From Edolisoma coerulescens (Eukaryota > Chordata > Aves > Passeriformes > Campephagidae), in NCBI GenBank assembly GCA_013397115.1, contig VWZW01000500.1, positions 15,777 to 79,776 of the forward strand: a stretch of DNA of 64,000 nt, in the 5' to 3' direction. The stretch's first letter is position 1. The number at the start of each line of letters is the position of its first letter. Made by a program: the position numbers and the translations under genes. The notes below the pieces were generated by a model. It saw only the letters and a program-made list of their open reading frames with translations. It was not told where the DNA came from and made no database searches. Shown here piece by piece: positions 33,959 to 46,300 of this stretch.

Positions 33959-34971
33959 GGGAGCAGGGGCTGCGCTGAGCATCACCCCCATCCCCCTGCC
34001 AAGGCCCCACAGCCCCCAGGCAGGACATGTCCCCACCAGGGTGTCACCCACAGAACCCCTCCACTCCCTGCACCAGCTGGTGGGGCTTCACCTTCCTTTC
34101 AGGAACCCTTCATTATTCCACCTTGATTTTAACCCTCTTGAACAGGGCGGGGAGTTTTGTGGAGGCTGAAGGGGACGTGGGAAGAAAATCACCTGGGTGT
34201 CCTTGTCCTTTCCCACAGCCCCTGGCCAGATGCTGGCTGTGCCCTCAATTTCACCCCCTCCAGCCCTTTGTCACCCAGGGGAGGAGCCAGTCCTGCTCCA
34301 GAGGGTGGCTGCTTGGGTACTGTGGCTGCTCCCCAACCCATTCCTGCCCTTTGGCCAGGGAAATGTGACATGCCCGGGGTTTCAGGGCTGGGCGGGCTGT
34401 GGGGGTTTCTTCCTCCCACGCCTTCCCTGGCAGATGCCATTCACCACGGTGTTGCTGGGCTCTCTGGGGCAAAAGCCACCCACCAAGGAGGGACACGAGC
34501 CACTTGGCCTAAAATACACAGCATATTGATCGTGGCAGGGTGACAAGGGCAGGAGTCTGGCCACATGTGCTGAGTTGTGTCAAGCCTCAGCAACTTTCTC
34601 CACCCCATCCCTCACCCTGGTCGCAGGGAGGGCCCCAGGGATTGCAGGATGCTGTGCTACAGGGTGGGGATCAGGGTGCTGGGATGTGGGGTGGGGGTCA
34701 GAGCAGGTGCAGGGCACTGCTGCACAAATCCTGCTGTGTGGCTGCCTCTCCCCAAAATCAGTCACCCAGCAGGGTCTGTCAGCTGGAAGGGGAGCAGTGA
34801 AACCAACCTCCTGCAACATATCTCTGGGGTGAAACCCTTTGGAAAGTACCAGAGTAGGCAGCCAGAGGCAATTGACTCACTGGGAAGAGGAGAATGAAAA
34901 GCATCCAACCCCCTGCAACCCATTTCCCAGCTAAAAGCCCCTGAAAAGCGCTGCTGAGGGCACAGCCTCAC
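33959..34971. other. UCN2 intron
   Basis: About 1 kb between the leader exon and the coding exon. No further exon or repeat was recognised. Confidence 0.55.
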
Positions 34972-35080
34972 CATTTGCAGCAGGTCCTCGTCTCCTCGAT
35001 GTTCAGGCAATGCTCCTGGCGTGCAGGGACCACAAGCTGGGGATTTGCTCTGCTCCCTGCCAAGCCCTGGCTCTTATCCT
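34972..35080 (-). promoter_or_regulatory. UCN2: Probable UCN2 exon 1 and core promoter
   Basis: The minus strand reads AGGATAAGAG (35071-35080), a TATA/GATA-like element, then about 70 nt of leader that ends CTGCAAATG at a donor GTGAGG (34971-34970). The ATG in the last three bases of this exon is in frame with the exon 2 ATG (12 nt downstream across the junction), so it could add MALPA before the signal peptide. The transcription start (about 35045) is estimated from the box only. Confidence 0.55.
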
Positions 35081-36270
35081 GTCCCAGCTCCACCTCTGAC
35101 CCGCAGAGGGGGTGACGGCGATGGGGAGGGGGGGGTGTGTGTGGAAATGTTTTTAATGTATTTTGCCTAATAGCAGATGAAGTCATCCCGGGATGTGGGT
35201 GGGCGTGTGCCCCCTTGCAGCTCCACCAGCTGCACTTGGAGGGGATTCCAGGAACCTGGGACAACTCAGATGCAATTGTTTCATGTCTGACTTGCAAGAT
35301 GTTTTTTCTCCATCTAATTAGGCCTCCCTGCTCCTTGGTAATCACTTAAGGAAGGGAAAGAACATGCATATTGCTGCTGGCCAGTAACCATGGGCAGCCC
35401 TCTGGGCATTGTGCCTCACACAGCCCTCAGACATCTCCTGGTAGCACTTTGGCACTGTGTCCTGACAGACTCCCTGGCCACATGGAGGACACATCTAGAG
35501 ACATGTCACCTCCCTGCTGTGCCAAACCCAAGTGTCGCTTTGGCCACTGGTTTGCAGGACACCAGTGGCTTGCAGCTCACCTTAATGCATTCCAACTGGG
35601 ACAGCACTGGTTTGCAGGCACCTGCACCAGTCCAGCCTGGCCCAGCCCCTCTGCCAGCTGCCCAAGCAGCCTGTAGGCATTGCTGTGGGATGAGCCCCAT
35701 ATACCAGGGTTTTGCTCCAAAGTTCCCCCCTTAGGGACTGTGGGAGCATCCCAGGGCTCTCAGGCTGGGTGAGCACCTGCATGAGATGAGTTGTGGGTGC
35801 TCAGCCCCGTGGGCTGGTCAGGGCCAGGAGTCAGGGTGCCCAGGGTTCAGACCGCTGGGGGTCTGCCCACCCCTGTGGCCACAGGGTGACCTATCCTATG
35901 CCACCCTCCCCAGGACGGCAGGGAACGGAAATAATGCCAGCTCTGTTCCTCCTCCCAGGGACAGCCAGGAACTCACACCCAGTAGCCAAAATTAGCTGGC
36001 AGCACTGATTCACACAGTACATCATGCAGCACCACAGACCCATGTGCCGACACGTCAGGGCCTGGACAGGGGGTCGTGGCCTGGCTTGCATCGGCTGGGC
36101 ACGTGCTGGGCACAGGGATGGGGCACTGGGTTCCCTGGAAGGGGTGAGGAACAGGGGGCAGCTGGAAAGGGCAGCCCAGCTGGGGTGGGCAGGAGGCATG
36201 CCTGACTCAAGAGCTGTCCCCGAACTCCACAGGCATCTCCAGCAACGTGCCAAGAAGTGTGACATGTCCC
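35081..36270. other. UCN2 upstream region / COL7A1 3' flank
   Basis: No gene recognised. The first 300 nt, near 35140-35190, are AT-richer and contain a TGAAGTCA CRE-like half site. At 36300-36345 there is an AT/CA-rich stretch of alternating purine-pyrimidine (tacacatatacat type). Confidence 0.45.
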
Positions 36271-36282
36271 TGTGAGCAGAGC

Positions 36283-37269
36283 TTTAATACACATCCCCCC
36301 GCAGTGGTACACATATACATTCGCTGTATACAGATATACACAGAGAGCAGCGTACGTGTGGGGCCACAAAGCCCACCCGGCAGCCCCAGTGTGGGGCTCT
36401 GGGGCAGTGAGGGGCATGTCCCTGCTCAGCCCTGGGGCTGGGGGGAAGCAGGGACTGCGACCCCAGCAGCCAACATCACTTTCACAAAGCCTTTGAGAGT
36501 AAGCGTGGGTGAGCAGGATCCTCTTCTAACATAGCACCATCCTCAGGGTTTCCCTGACAGGCCTGGGGGTGCAGGTGGGACCCCCCTGGATTAAAGGCAG
36601 ATGTGCTGCTGGCAGGCGTGTGAGCTGGAGGGTAGCACATGGAAAGAGCCTCCAGTCTCCCCACAGGTCATTGCCAAACCATCGCAGCCACAAAAGGGGA
36701 ACTGGGCCCCAGTTTGAGGTTAAGGTGAAATTTATTCAGATGGAGCTGATTGCAGGGTGGGGGTGAGGGGTGTTGTGCAGGGAGGCACTGCCTGGCACAA
36801 GGATGCGGGCAGCTCTCCTGGCAGAGAGAGGGGAGCAGAGAGGGAGTTTGGGGGTCTGTGGGGGGAAGGAAAGGGTACAAGGGTATTATGTGAGGGGAGG
36901 GAGCCCAACTATGCCAAATCCCAGCTCTGCTTCCGGAGAGAGGGAACAGGGCTAAGAACCATTCTGTTGGCAACAAATAATTTAAAAACCAAACTGAGAA
37001 CAGCCCAGGAAACCTCCATGTGGGAAAAGGGGGTTCAGAGCCTTAGTGGGAGGCAGTTTCCCATTTGATATAAATTTCACCTTAATGACAATAAACTGAT
37101 ACGAAATGAAAAACCCATGAGCAGCATAAAGACAGGTTAGAAATAGCACCAGGTTCCTGCTGGGGCTGGTGGGTGCGTGGCCCCTGCCACCACGGGCAGC
37201 CCAGCCCCGGCTGGGGCGGCAGCTGGGCCCCACTCCAGGCAGCCCTGCCTGCCGAGACACTGCCTGCAC
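36283..37269 (-). terminator. COL7A1: COL7A1 3' UTR with two possible poly(A) signals
   Basis: After the stop at 37270 the minus strand has a clean AATAAA (TTTATT at 36731-36736), about 535 nt downstream, and a weaker ATTAAA near 36283. The first AATAAA lies inside one arm of an inverted repeat (36720-36735 versus 37070-37085). Confidence 0.5.
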
Positions 37270-37319
37270 CTACACCTCTGGCTGCCCTCCCACCTTGCTG
37301 CCGGTGCTGCCACGGGAAT
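37270..37319 (-). CDS. COL7A1: COL7A1 last exon and stop
   Basis: Acceptor CTCCACAG, then a split Asp codon and SRGSTGSKVGGQPEV, TAG. It corresponds to the short hydrophilic tail after the Kunitz domain in mammals. The intron before it contains a poly-C run ending in the single N at 37384. Confidence 0.88.
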
Positions 37320-40300
37320 CTGTGGAGGGAAGCAAGGCGCTGTCAGAGCTGAGGTGGGGGACCAGCACTGACCCCCCCCCCCCNGCTGGACCTGCCGGTG
37401 GCTGTGCCAAGCTCTGCCCACCTGCCCCTGGGCGCTGCCCGCAGTGCAGCTCACACTCCTCCTTGCTGTCGAAGCGGTTGAGGTTGCCCTGGCAGCCGCT
37501 GTAGACGAAGGGCCGGCACTCGGTGACTCTTTGGTTGTAGTACCACCGCAGGGTGTAGCGCTGGCAGTCCCCCTCATCCAGGGGCAGCCTGCAGGGCTCA
37601 GCTGGGGGGAAAACGCTGCTGGTGAGGGCTGGCAGGGGCTGGCAGCACACTGGCGGTGGAGGCTGCCAGACCCACTTGGCAGAAGAGGGGAAACCCCAGA
37701 AGGGGAAGGCAGAGGATGACTCCCCGCTGAGCATGGGAAGGGTTTGGCTGGAGCCATCTCTATGCTCTGCCCAGCTGCTGGAATTGAGGGCAGGAGACAC
37801 CACTCTGGGCAAGCTGTCTCCCAGGGGCAGCTCCCAGCAAGGAGCTGGGAGGGAGGTGGCATGGGGACATGATGGCCACAGCACCCCTTGGAAGGGTTGT
37901 GGAGGGACTCTCCAAAGGCCACTGGGGCCTCCCTGATCTCCTGGGGCCTTTGGGATCCCTCCTGTGGCTCGTGACCAGAGCACAGGAAACCTGCCAGGGC
38001 AGCAGGTCCCACCAGCCCAGCACACCATCCATCACTGCTGGTGATGGCTTTGGTGAGGGGGATAGAGCACAAGGTCTGCGTGGTGTGGACAGCACAGTGA
38101 CAGAGAAGGTGCAACCCACCCAGGTACCAGCAAGAGGGCTGCAAATCCCAAATCCCCCCAGAGAGGTGGCACAGGGACCCACTGCCCAGCTGGATGTGAA
38201 GACACCACTCCAGCAAAACCTGGGGCAGCTCCATGGTTTCCCCCAGTGGCTTCACCCTCAGTGCCAGGTGAGTGCAGGGAAGCTCACCATCCACTGCGGG
38301 CTGCTCCAAGCTGTCCATCTCCGGGACCTCATCGTAGTCCTCCTCCTCTCCATCCATGCTGTCGTACTCGAGGTCATCACTGTCAAGCATGATCTGCCTG
38401 TCCTGCCCTGGGAGACAGCCGCACACATGAGCAGTCCTCACCAAAAACACGGAGCACAGAAGAAGGGGGACAAGGACTAAAAGCACAGGGATGACACACC
38501 CTCCTCCTCCTCCGTGTGTGACAGCTTGAGCACAGGGACTGTGTGAGCGCTGCCAGCAGGGAACGGCTGGGTGGAGAAGGACCCTGTGGAAGGGACACAG
38601 GCATCAGGGAAGAGGCAAGGGAGTCTGGGGTGCTTTCCCCTTATTTCCCAAGGGAAAACCACCCCTTTCAGGTGTGGAGCCGTCCAGCACTGCCCCAACC
38701 CTGTTGCAACCTGACAGGGTACACGGACAGGGATGGTGGACCTGGAGATACCTCCTCCTCTCTCTGCACCCCAGACCAGGGCTGCCATGGGGGTTTCTAG
38801 AGGAGGGACAGGCAGGGGAGGCCCAGAGAGACAGCACCACTTGGAGCCCAGCAGGATAGGGACAGGGGAGGGCACAGGAGGGCACACATGCCCATGGGGC
38901 CAGATCTTATAGGCCTTCCAGACTCTCCATCACCTGTTCGGCCATGCTCTCTCTCCTGGCGGACGATTCTTCCTCCTCCCTGGGCAGAGTGGAAGGTGCT
39001 CCTGGCCTGAGCCCCCCAGCCTCCTTGGAGAGAAAGCACCCACCTCATCCCAGCCCACCCCTTGCCTCCGTCCCTCCGATCCCACTCCTCCAGCCTACCC
39101 TCCCCCCCAGCACTGCTGACCCCTGCAAGACCTCCGCCCCAGTTCTGACACCCAAGCATAGATGGGGTGCAGTTCCTGTGACCCCTTCAGTTGGGCAGGC
39201 CCTGGCAGCACCCAGATCCCATTGGCACCATCCCGAGCCAGCTGCCCCTGGGGATCCCTGTTGCACGATCACTTCTGCCACACACCATCCCTTCTCCCTC
39301 TGCAGGCTCCTACACTGATGCTGACCCTGACTGAGGGGGTCATGGAGGGTGCCAGCCACCTCCAGCTCCCCAAAACCAGTGGCACACCTGGGTGCCACGG
39401 CCCCTTTGGTGCCACACGTGTGGGGCAGGGGGGTAGGAAGGAAGAGCCGCAACCTGAGTGCTCACGTGAATCCTGGTGCCGTGGGAAGTGGCCACCGCAG
39501 GCTGTGGGAGAGACAGGGTGGGGGTCAGGGGCAGCGGGCCCAGACCCCCAGCCCCAGGGCAGCAGCGGGGGATGCTCACCACAGTGCTGGCTCATCTCCT
39601 GCCTGACGAAGGCACGGATCTCCTCCTCCTGCCGGGCACACGAAGGGGCAAAGGTCGCACGGAGTAATGGGGGATGGTGCAATTAAAGAGGAGGAAAAAC
39701 CCTTTTCCCAGGGTCCAGTAGAGCCCAGAGGCGAGGGCAGCCCCTCCATCAGTGGCAGTGGGATGGATCCAGCACCCCTTCCCGCCCCAGTGACCTGAGT
39801 GCCACAAGCCTATGGGTCCTGGCTCCTTACCGTCATGCCTGGCTCCCCCTTCTCCCCACGGAGCCCGTGGCTGCCAGGACTGCCCTGGGGACAGCAGAAA
39901 GGAGGTGGGAAGCTGGCCCTGGCTGGAGCTCGTCCAGGCAGGGCCAGGCACCCATGCACTCACCTGCTCTCCTCTCTCGCCAGGGATGCCGGGCACGCCG
40001 CGTGCACCCGGCACTGACTGTCCAGGGGGGCCTCTCTCCCCCTGCAAAGGACACGTGCTCAGGGTCTGGCTGGTGGGTGCTGGAGCCTCTCTGCTCTCCC
40101 CAGAACCATGGATGTGCTGCTTTCCCCACCCCTGCACCCCAGGGATGCCAGTGCAGGTGGGGATGGGGACAGGTCCAGCTCAACTCAAGGACAAGCAGGG
40201 TCCCAAACCCCTCAGACTCTCATCCCTTGGGCAGGGGGACACAAGGGAGGAACCCAAAGACAGCGAGCTGGCAGGGCAGGACAGAGCTGGGACAGGACTC

Positions 40301-43300
40301 CAGATGCTACCCACCCCTCACCCACTAAGGGGACTGGGCCCTCCCATCCTCACAGCCCCGGAGGGGGACCAGTCACCTGTGGTGAGGACTCACCTTCTGG
40401 CCCTGCATGCCCTCCGGACCTCGTGGGCCAGCGCTCCCTGGGGGCCCGGGGGGACCAGGAGCACCGTCGCTGCCCCGGGGACCAGGGCCACCAATAACAC
40501 CCGGGGCACCCTGGAGGAGAGCAGAGGGTGAGGCCAAGGGTGTCAGAGTCCCCGACTCCAGAGCAGATGCCATGGACATCCTCTGACCCCACAGCTGGGC
40601 ATCCCTGAAGAACCAGCACTGGTGACTTCTTGTGAAGAGCAGGGAGTTGTCATTCGTTGTTTTGTGACACAATTTAGAGCAGTGCCAAATGACTCCTCTG
40701 GGAGCATCAGGCTCTGATATGCTTCCAACCAAAGCTGTATCCTGGTACAAGCAATGTGGTGCAATGCATCCCATCCCTTTCCAGCCTGCTCACCCGGTCT
40801 CCTTTCTCCCCCTGGTCTCCTTTGGCTCCCTGCTGCCCGTCAAATCCCCGGTCACCCTGCAAAGAGGAAGGGACAGGCAGCAGGGGACAGAGAGTGGGGG
40901 GCAGGCAGTGAGGGGATGAAGTGCCAGCGCAACTTTTCCCAGCACTGCTCTAACCTACCTTGGGTCCCATGAGCCCTTCCTTCCCAGGAATGCCTGGTGG
41001 TCCTGACAGACCCAGCTCTCCCTGGGGGACAGAGCAGATGTCCATCAGCCACCAGCCATGGCTCCTGTCCCACCCCAGTGTCAGTGCAGTGCTTACCGGC
41101 TCGCCTTTCCTCCCCGACAGTCCCGAGCGCCCCGGGATCCCTGGCTCTCCCTACAGCGGGCAGGAGAGAGGCAGGGCGGTCAGTCCTTCACCCCTCAATG
41201 CTCACCCCAGAGCCACAGGCAGAGGAGGGGACCCCATGACCCTGTCACAGGGTCAAGGTCTGGCCTCAGCCATCTCCCTGCTCCCGCTGGCTGACGGAGG
41301 GGATCCAAAGGGCCACAGCCTCCAGGGAACATCCAGGCTCCTGCAGCACCCTACAGGCACCCACTCACCTTCTCGCCCTTGTCCCCATTGAGGCCACAGG
41401 CACCTTTCATGCCCCGGTCACCCTGCAAGGATGAGAGGGAAGTCAGAGCCATGCCGAGCCAGCACTCGTCCTGGCCAGGAGCGCACTGGCAGCCAGAGAG
41501 GCCAACTCACCTTGAGGCCACGCATGCCCAGGGGTCCCATGTCCCCCTTCTCTCCCCGGGTCCCGGGGATCCCATCGCGGCCGGGCTGACCCTGTGGGAG
41601 AGCACACAGCATGACAAGGGTCTGCTCCTGCCCCGCAGTGGCGTGGCAGAGACACCAAGACACAACCCCTCACCGGCTCTCCAGGCTCTCCTGGTGCTCC
41701 AACCTCTCCCTGGGGAAGGCAAAGGCATCAGTCAGGGCAGGCTGGGGGGACGGTGCCACCAGCATCCCCCAGCAGTGGGGCTGCCCAGCTTGGTACCTTC
41801 TGCCCGCTAGGGCCGCGCGCCCCAGGGAAGCCCATGGAGCCCTTCTCTCCTTGATCACCCCTCGTTCCCTGCAAGCAGAAACCCAGATCAGCACAGGCCA
41901 GGAGGGAGAGCTCCAGCCACTGCATGGCCACAGCACAGCCATGGTCACCTCTGAGGCCAGGTCTGGCAGCTCCCCTTGCACCATGTCCCTGGTGCCTACT
42001 AGCACCAGCACACAGGGCACAGGGATGCCATCGTGCCCTGCTTCCTCTGCCCATCGCCCTCTCAACAGCCCTCCATGATCCCCAATCCAGCAGCTCCCAG
42101 CCTGGCACAAGTTCCCCCCAGCCCTGTACCTTCTCTCCAAGCATGCCTTGCTCCCCCTTGTCTCCCTTGTCCCCTTCTGTGCCCTTCAGGCCACGCTCTC
42201 CCTGCAAAGGAGGAAACACAGGGAGGGGCCAGGGAATGAGGAGAAGCTCAGACACATCAGGGTGGGGAGGACAGACCCCGCTGGGGGCAGGAACATGGGG
42301 GTCTGTGGGGTGGCTGAAGGAGAGGGGACGATATCCTCTGCAAGGGAGGGTCCTTCAGCAGGGAGAAGCTCCTCCAGCTCCTCCCAGAGGGAGAGGAAGG
42401 ATGGGGAGAGGGAGGATAGGGACAGCTCTTACCGGCTCCCCCTTGCTGCCCCGTGCTCCAGGTGGCCCCTCCACCACCACAGTATCACCCTGTACACCCA
42501 AAGCAGAGAGAGAGAGGTGGGGGTGAGTGGGGGGGCCAGGGCTGCTGCCTGCCTTCCCATTGCCCCCCTCCCCAAGGACTCACCTTGTCTCCTTTGGGTC
42601 CTGGGGCCCCAAGATCCCCCTGTGAGGAAAGTGAGATGCTGCAAGGATGCACAGCAGGGAGCAGGCAGCACCTTCCTGGGGAGCCCAATACCTAGAGGTG
42701 CATCATTCTCCCCCCAGCTCCTCGGCCCACAGAGTCCCTTACCTTGTCCCCACGCTCCCCCCGGTTCCCAGGCAAGCCCTGTGGGGGAGAAGAGAGGGGT
42801 GGTCAGGAAGGGGCCCAGATCAGGGTGCAGCTGGGGAAGGGGGGTACTTACTGCTGGCCCACGATCCCCTTCTGGCCCTGGGCGCCCGTCTTCACCCTGC
42901 AAGAAGGAAGGGATATGAGAAGGGGGTTTGGGTTGGGGGCTCCCCAGCATCACCTCACCCCAGGGACAGCTGCAGCTCTGGCTCAGAGTCCTGTCAGGGC
43001 TGGCACCGTGAGCCTTCCTGTCCCTGGCTGTGGGGACATGGGGGGACTGTGGCAGTGCCTACCCGTGGTCCCGGGTCACCACGTTCGCCTCTGGCTCCTG
43101 GCAGCCCGGCCCCCGGAGTGCCCTGCCAGGGGAAGGCAAGAACTCATCCCCGTCCTCACTGCCCACAGCTCCTCCCAGCCCTGCCAGGTACCCCCCATGC
43201 CAGGGGACACCCCACAATCCCCACCACCTCTCTGGGTGCCTGGTGCAGGAAGCTCCCGTGTGCCACCACCCAGAGTGGGCTCAGCACCCTCAGGGGGAGG

Positions 43301-46300
43301 TGGCTGCAGGGACACTCCACAAGAGAAGCAGCCTCCCACCTCTCGTGCTATAGGGCTGCCCCTGGTCCTACCTTGTCACCCTTCAGGCCAGGGGCCCCTT
43401 GTATACCCTAAAAGAAAGGAGAAGGGTGAGCAAGCCACGGGAGGAAGGCAATGCCAGACACCCTGCAGAGCATCGCTGGGAGTCCCGCCGCGGTACGGAC
43501 ACTGCAGCGACGCCCCGCCCCCGGGGCCAGGGAGGGGCGGCCGGGTCCCTGTCCGAGACGGGGGAAGCCGGGGCTACACCCCCGTTATGTAGCCCCAGAA
43601 TGCTGTGGCACCACACTCACGGCCGGCCCTGGGGACCCCACAGGTCCCGGTGGTCCAGCGGTGCCATCCCTGCCTGGAAAGCCGATCAAACCCTGGCAGG
43701 GAAAAAGCAGGGAGTGGGCAGGGGCTGTGGCTGGGAGGCAGTGGGGCTTGCAGGGGCCTCACTGACACTGCACGAGGGTCTGGGGTCACCAGGAGCAGTG
43801 ATGCCACGTTCTGGTTGTAGTCTTTACCCTCTCTCCTGGGGGACCTGGAGGGCCAGGCTGTCCGTTGTCCCCTCTCAGGCCTGGCTGTCCTGGCGTCCCA
43901 GCAATGCCTGCTAGGCCTGGGGGTCCTGGTAATCCTGGCAAGCCGGTGTCACCCTGAAGCAGGGAAGTAAAAGATGAGGCCCTCGAAAGCAGCTCCTCAG
44001 GAGTGTGCTTTTCCCTCGGCCAGCCAAGCTAGAGTATCACTGGGGCATTAGGGATGTGATCAGAGCCAGGGTGGCGTGGGGACAGGGGTTACCTTCAAAC
44101 CTGGAGGCCCATCCTGTCCTGGCGGTCCCCGTGCACTGACACCCGGTGATCCCTGCAAGGTGGCAGAGAGCGTGTGGCACATCACCTGGCTGGTGGGCAC
44201 GGGGGTGCCAGGGCCACCATGCCACCCACAGCATCCCCCAGGGTGGGGGATCCCCCTGGGGGCAGGGGACACGTACCTTCTCCCCTTTGGCTCCAGAGGA
44301 TCCCTTGGCTCCCTGTGAAGACACCAAGCCCCCAGGAAGACTTGGGCAGTAGGTGGCAAGGGCACAGATCCCAGCCCCTGCCAGCATCCACTGTCCCCAA
44401 TATCCACCCACCACCCCCATATGCCTCCTACTCACATCTTCCCCAGGATCTCCTGGCTCCCCAAACCTTCCTGGCTCCCCCTGGCAGGGGAAAACAAGGA
44501 AAAAGCAGATGTGTGGGATTGTGAACTGGGGAAGCAGCTACAGCTGGATCCCCACACTGTGGCCAAGCAGCCAGGGAGCTGGGGACCCCAAAACCCGCTC
44601 CCCACCGACCCCCAGGGCAGCGCTCACCTTCTCGCCCTTGGGGCCTGGCAAGCCTCGGTCACCCTTGGAGCCCTGTTGGAGACAGCAGTGTCAGGGGAGG
44701 GGACAGCCACAGGGCTGGCCTGTCCCCCAGAAGGCAAGGGTGCTGGGAGGGGATGGGGTTAATGGTAGGGAAAGGTGACTGAGGGGAGATGAGGGTAAGG
44801 GGGGTGTCTGGGTTTATGGGGTGACTCACGGGCTCTCCCAGCAGCACACCCTCCAGCAGCGCCGGCTCGCCCTGCAGGGACACACGGGCGCTCAGATGTG
44901 CCCACAGCAGGTGCCAGTGCCCCGCAGACCCCTGCCCATCCCAGCCCTCACACCCTGGCTCCTCACCTTCTCTCCCTTGGCTCCGGGGGGGCCAGCGATG
45001 GCCTGGGGCACAGAGGAGAGAGTGGGCAGGTGAGCAGGGCTGCACGGGGATGCTCCCCCTCATCCTGGCCAGGAACACTGGACAAGGCAGCTCCGCACTC
45101 ACCTGCCCTGGGGCTCCAGCATCCCCTGGCTCTCCCTTGGGACCAGCAGGCCCCGAAGGTCCTGGTAAGCCCTGGGACAAAGGGCACAGCCGTCAGCCTT
45201 AGCTGCAGACAACCCAGGCTGAGCTGCGTGGGGGTTCCCCCGGGACGGGGCAGGGTGAGCACCAACGTACCATCTTCCCAGGCATTCCTGCCTCGCCATC
45301 TTTCCCTGGCACGCCATCCCTGCCCGGCACGCCTGGCTTCCCACTCTCCCCCTGCAGGCAGTAAGAGTGGGGCTGGGGCATGGGGGTCCTACAGCCCCCG
45401 AGGCAGCCCCAAGCACCCACACTGATGGCAGCCAGATGTGGGGGGCAACACACTCACCACTTGTCCTGGCAGCCCAGGGACACCCGGTGGGCCCTGCAAT
45501 GGAGACATGAGCAGAAATCAAGCAGCATCCCAGGCACCAGGAAGAGCCAAGGGGTGGGTTTGGGGTGTTGCAAATACCTACCCCCGGGCCAGGAGGGCCA
45601 AGGGGTCCTGGCAGGCCCATGTTGCCCTGGGGGCCAGGCAAGCCCTGCAATGGAAACAGCCACATCAGAGAAGAGATGGCACAACCAGGAGCTTGGCTGC
45701 CCCTGTGAGAAAGTCTGTTGGGGTGTGACTGGCTGATTTTGGGGAGGCAGGATGGTTTTGGGGGGCCAGGTGGTGCTGGCAGGGAGGGTATGAGTACTCA
45801 CACGGATGCCGGAGCCAGGTTCCCCCGGATCGCCCTGTGAAGAGCATGCTGCATCAGCCCCACCACCCCAACCCACCAGCCACTGTGGTCACAGCCATAT
45901 CTGCATGCCTGGATCCAGGAGAGAGCCCAGCCCACATGTCCCTTCCTCCAGCCCAAAACTTCCCGAAATGTGGCCCTCCTTCCAGTCCCTAATCTGGCAA
46001 GGCACCATTTTCCCTCTGCCAGGCTGGACATGGCAATGCTGATGCAGAGGCCAGTGCTGCTGCCTTACCTTGGCACCAGCTGGGCCCGGGGTCCCTGGTG
46101 GGCCAGTGCTGCCCTGCAGGGGACAAGGGGACATTGTTGGGGTGGTGCTTGCTGGTGGCACAGGACAGGGAGGGGGCAGCAGGGCCATTCAGTCCCAGCA
46201 CTGCCACCCCAGCTCTGCTCCCTGGGGGAACGCCCACCCTGGCTGACATCGCCCTGGCATGACAGTCCCCTGCACATGGTGCAAGGTGACTCCTTACCGG

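Noticed and set aside
38929..38950. A possible 22-nt NC2 mini-exon between clean splice sites
   Set aside because: Its outgoing phase does not match the next exon, whereas skipping it keeps the frame.
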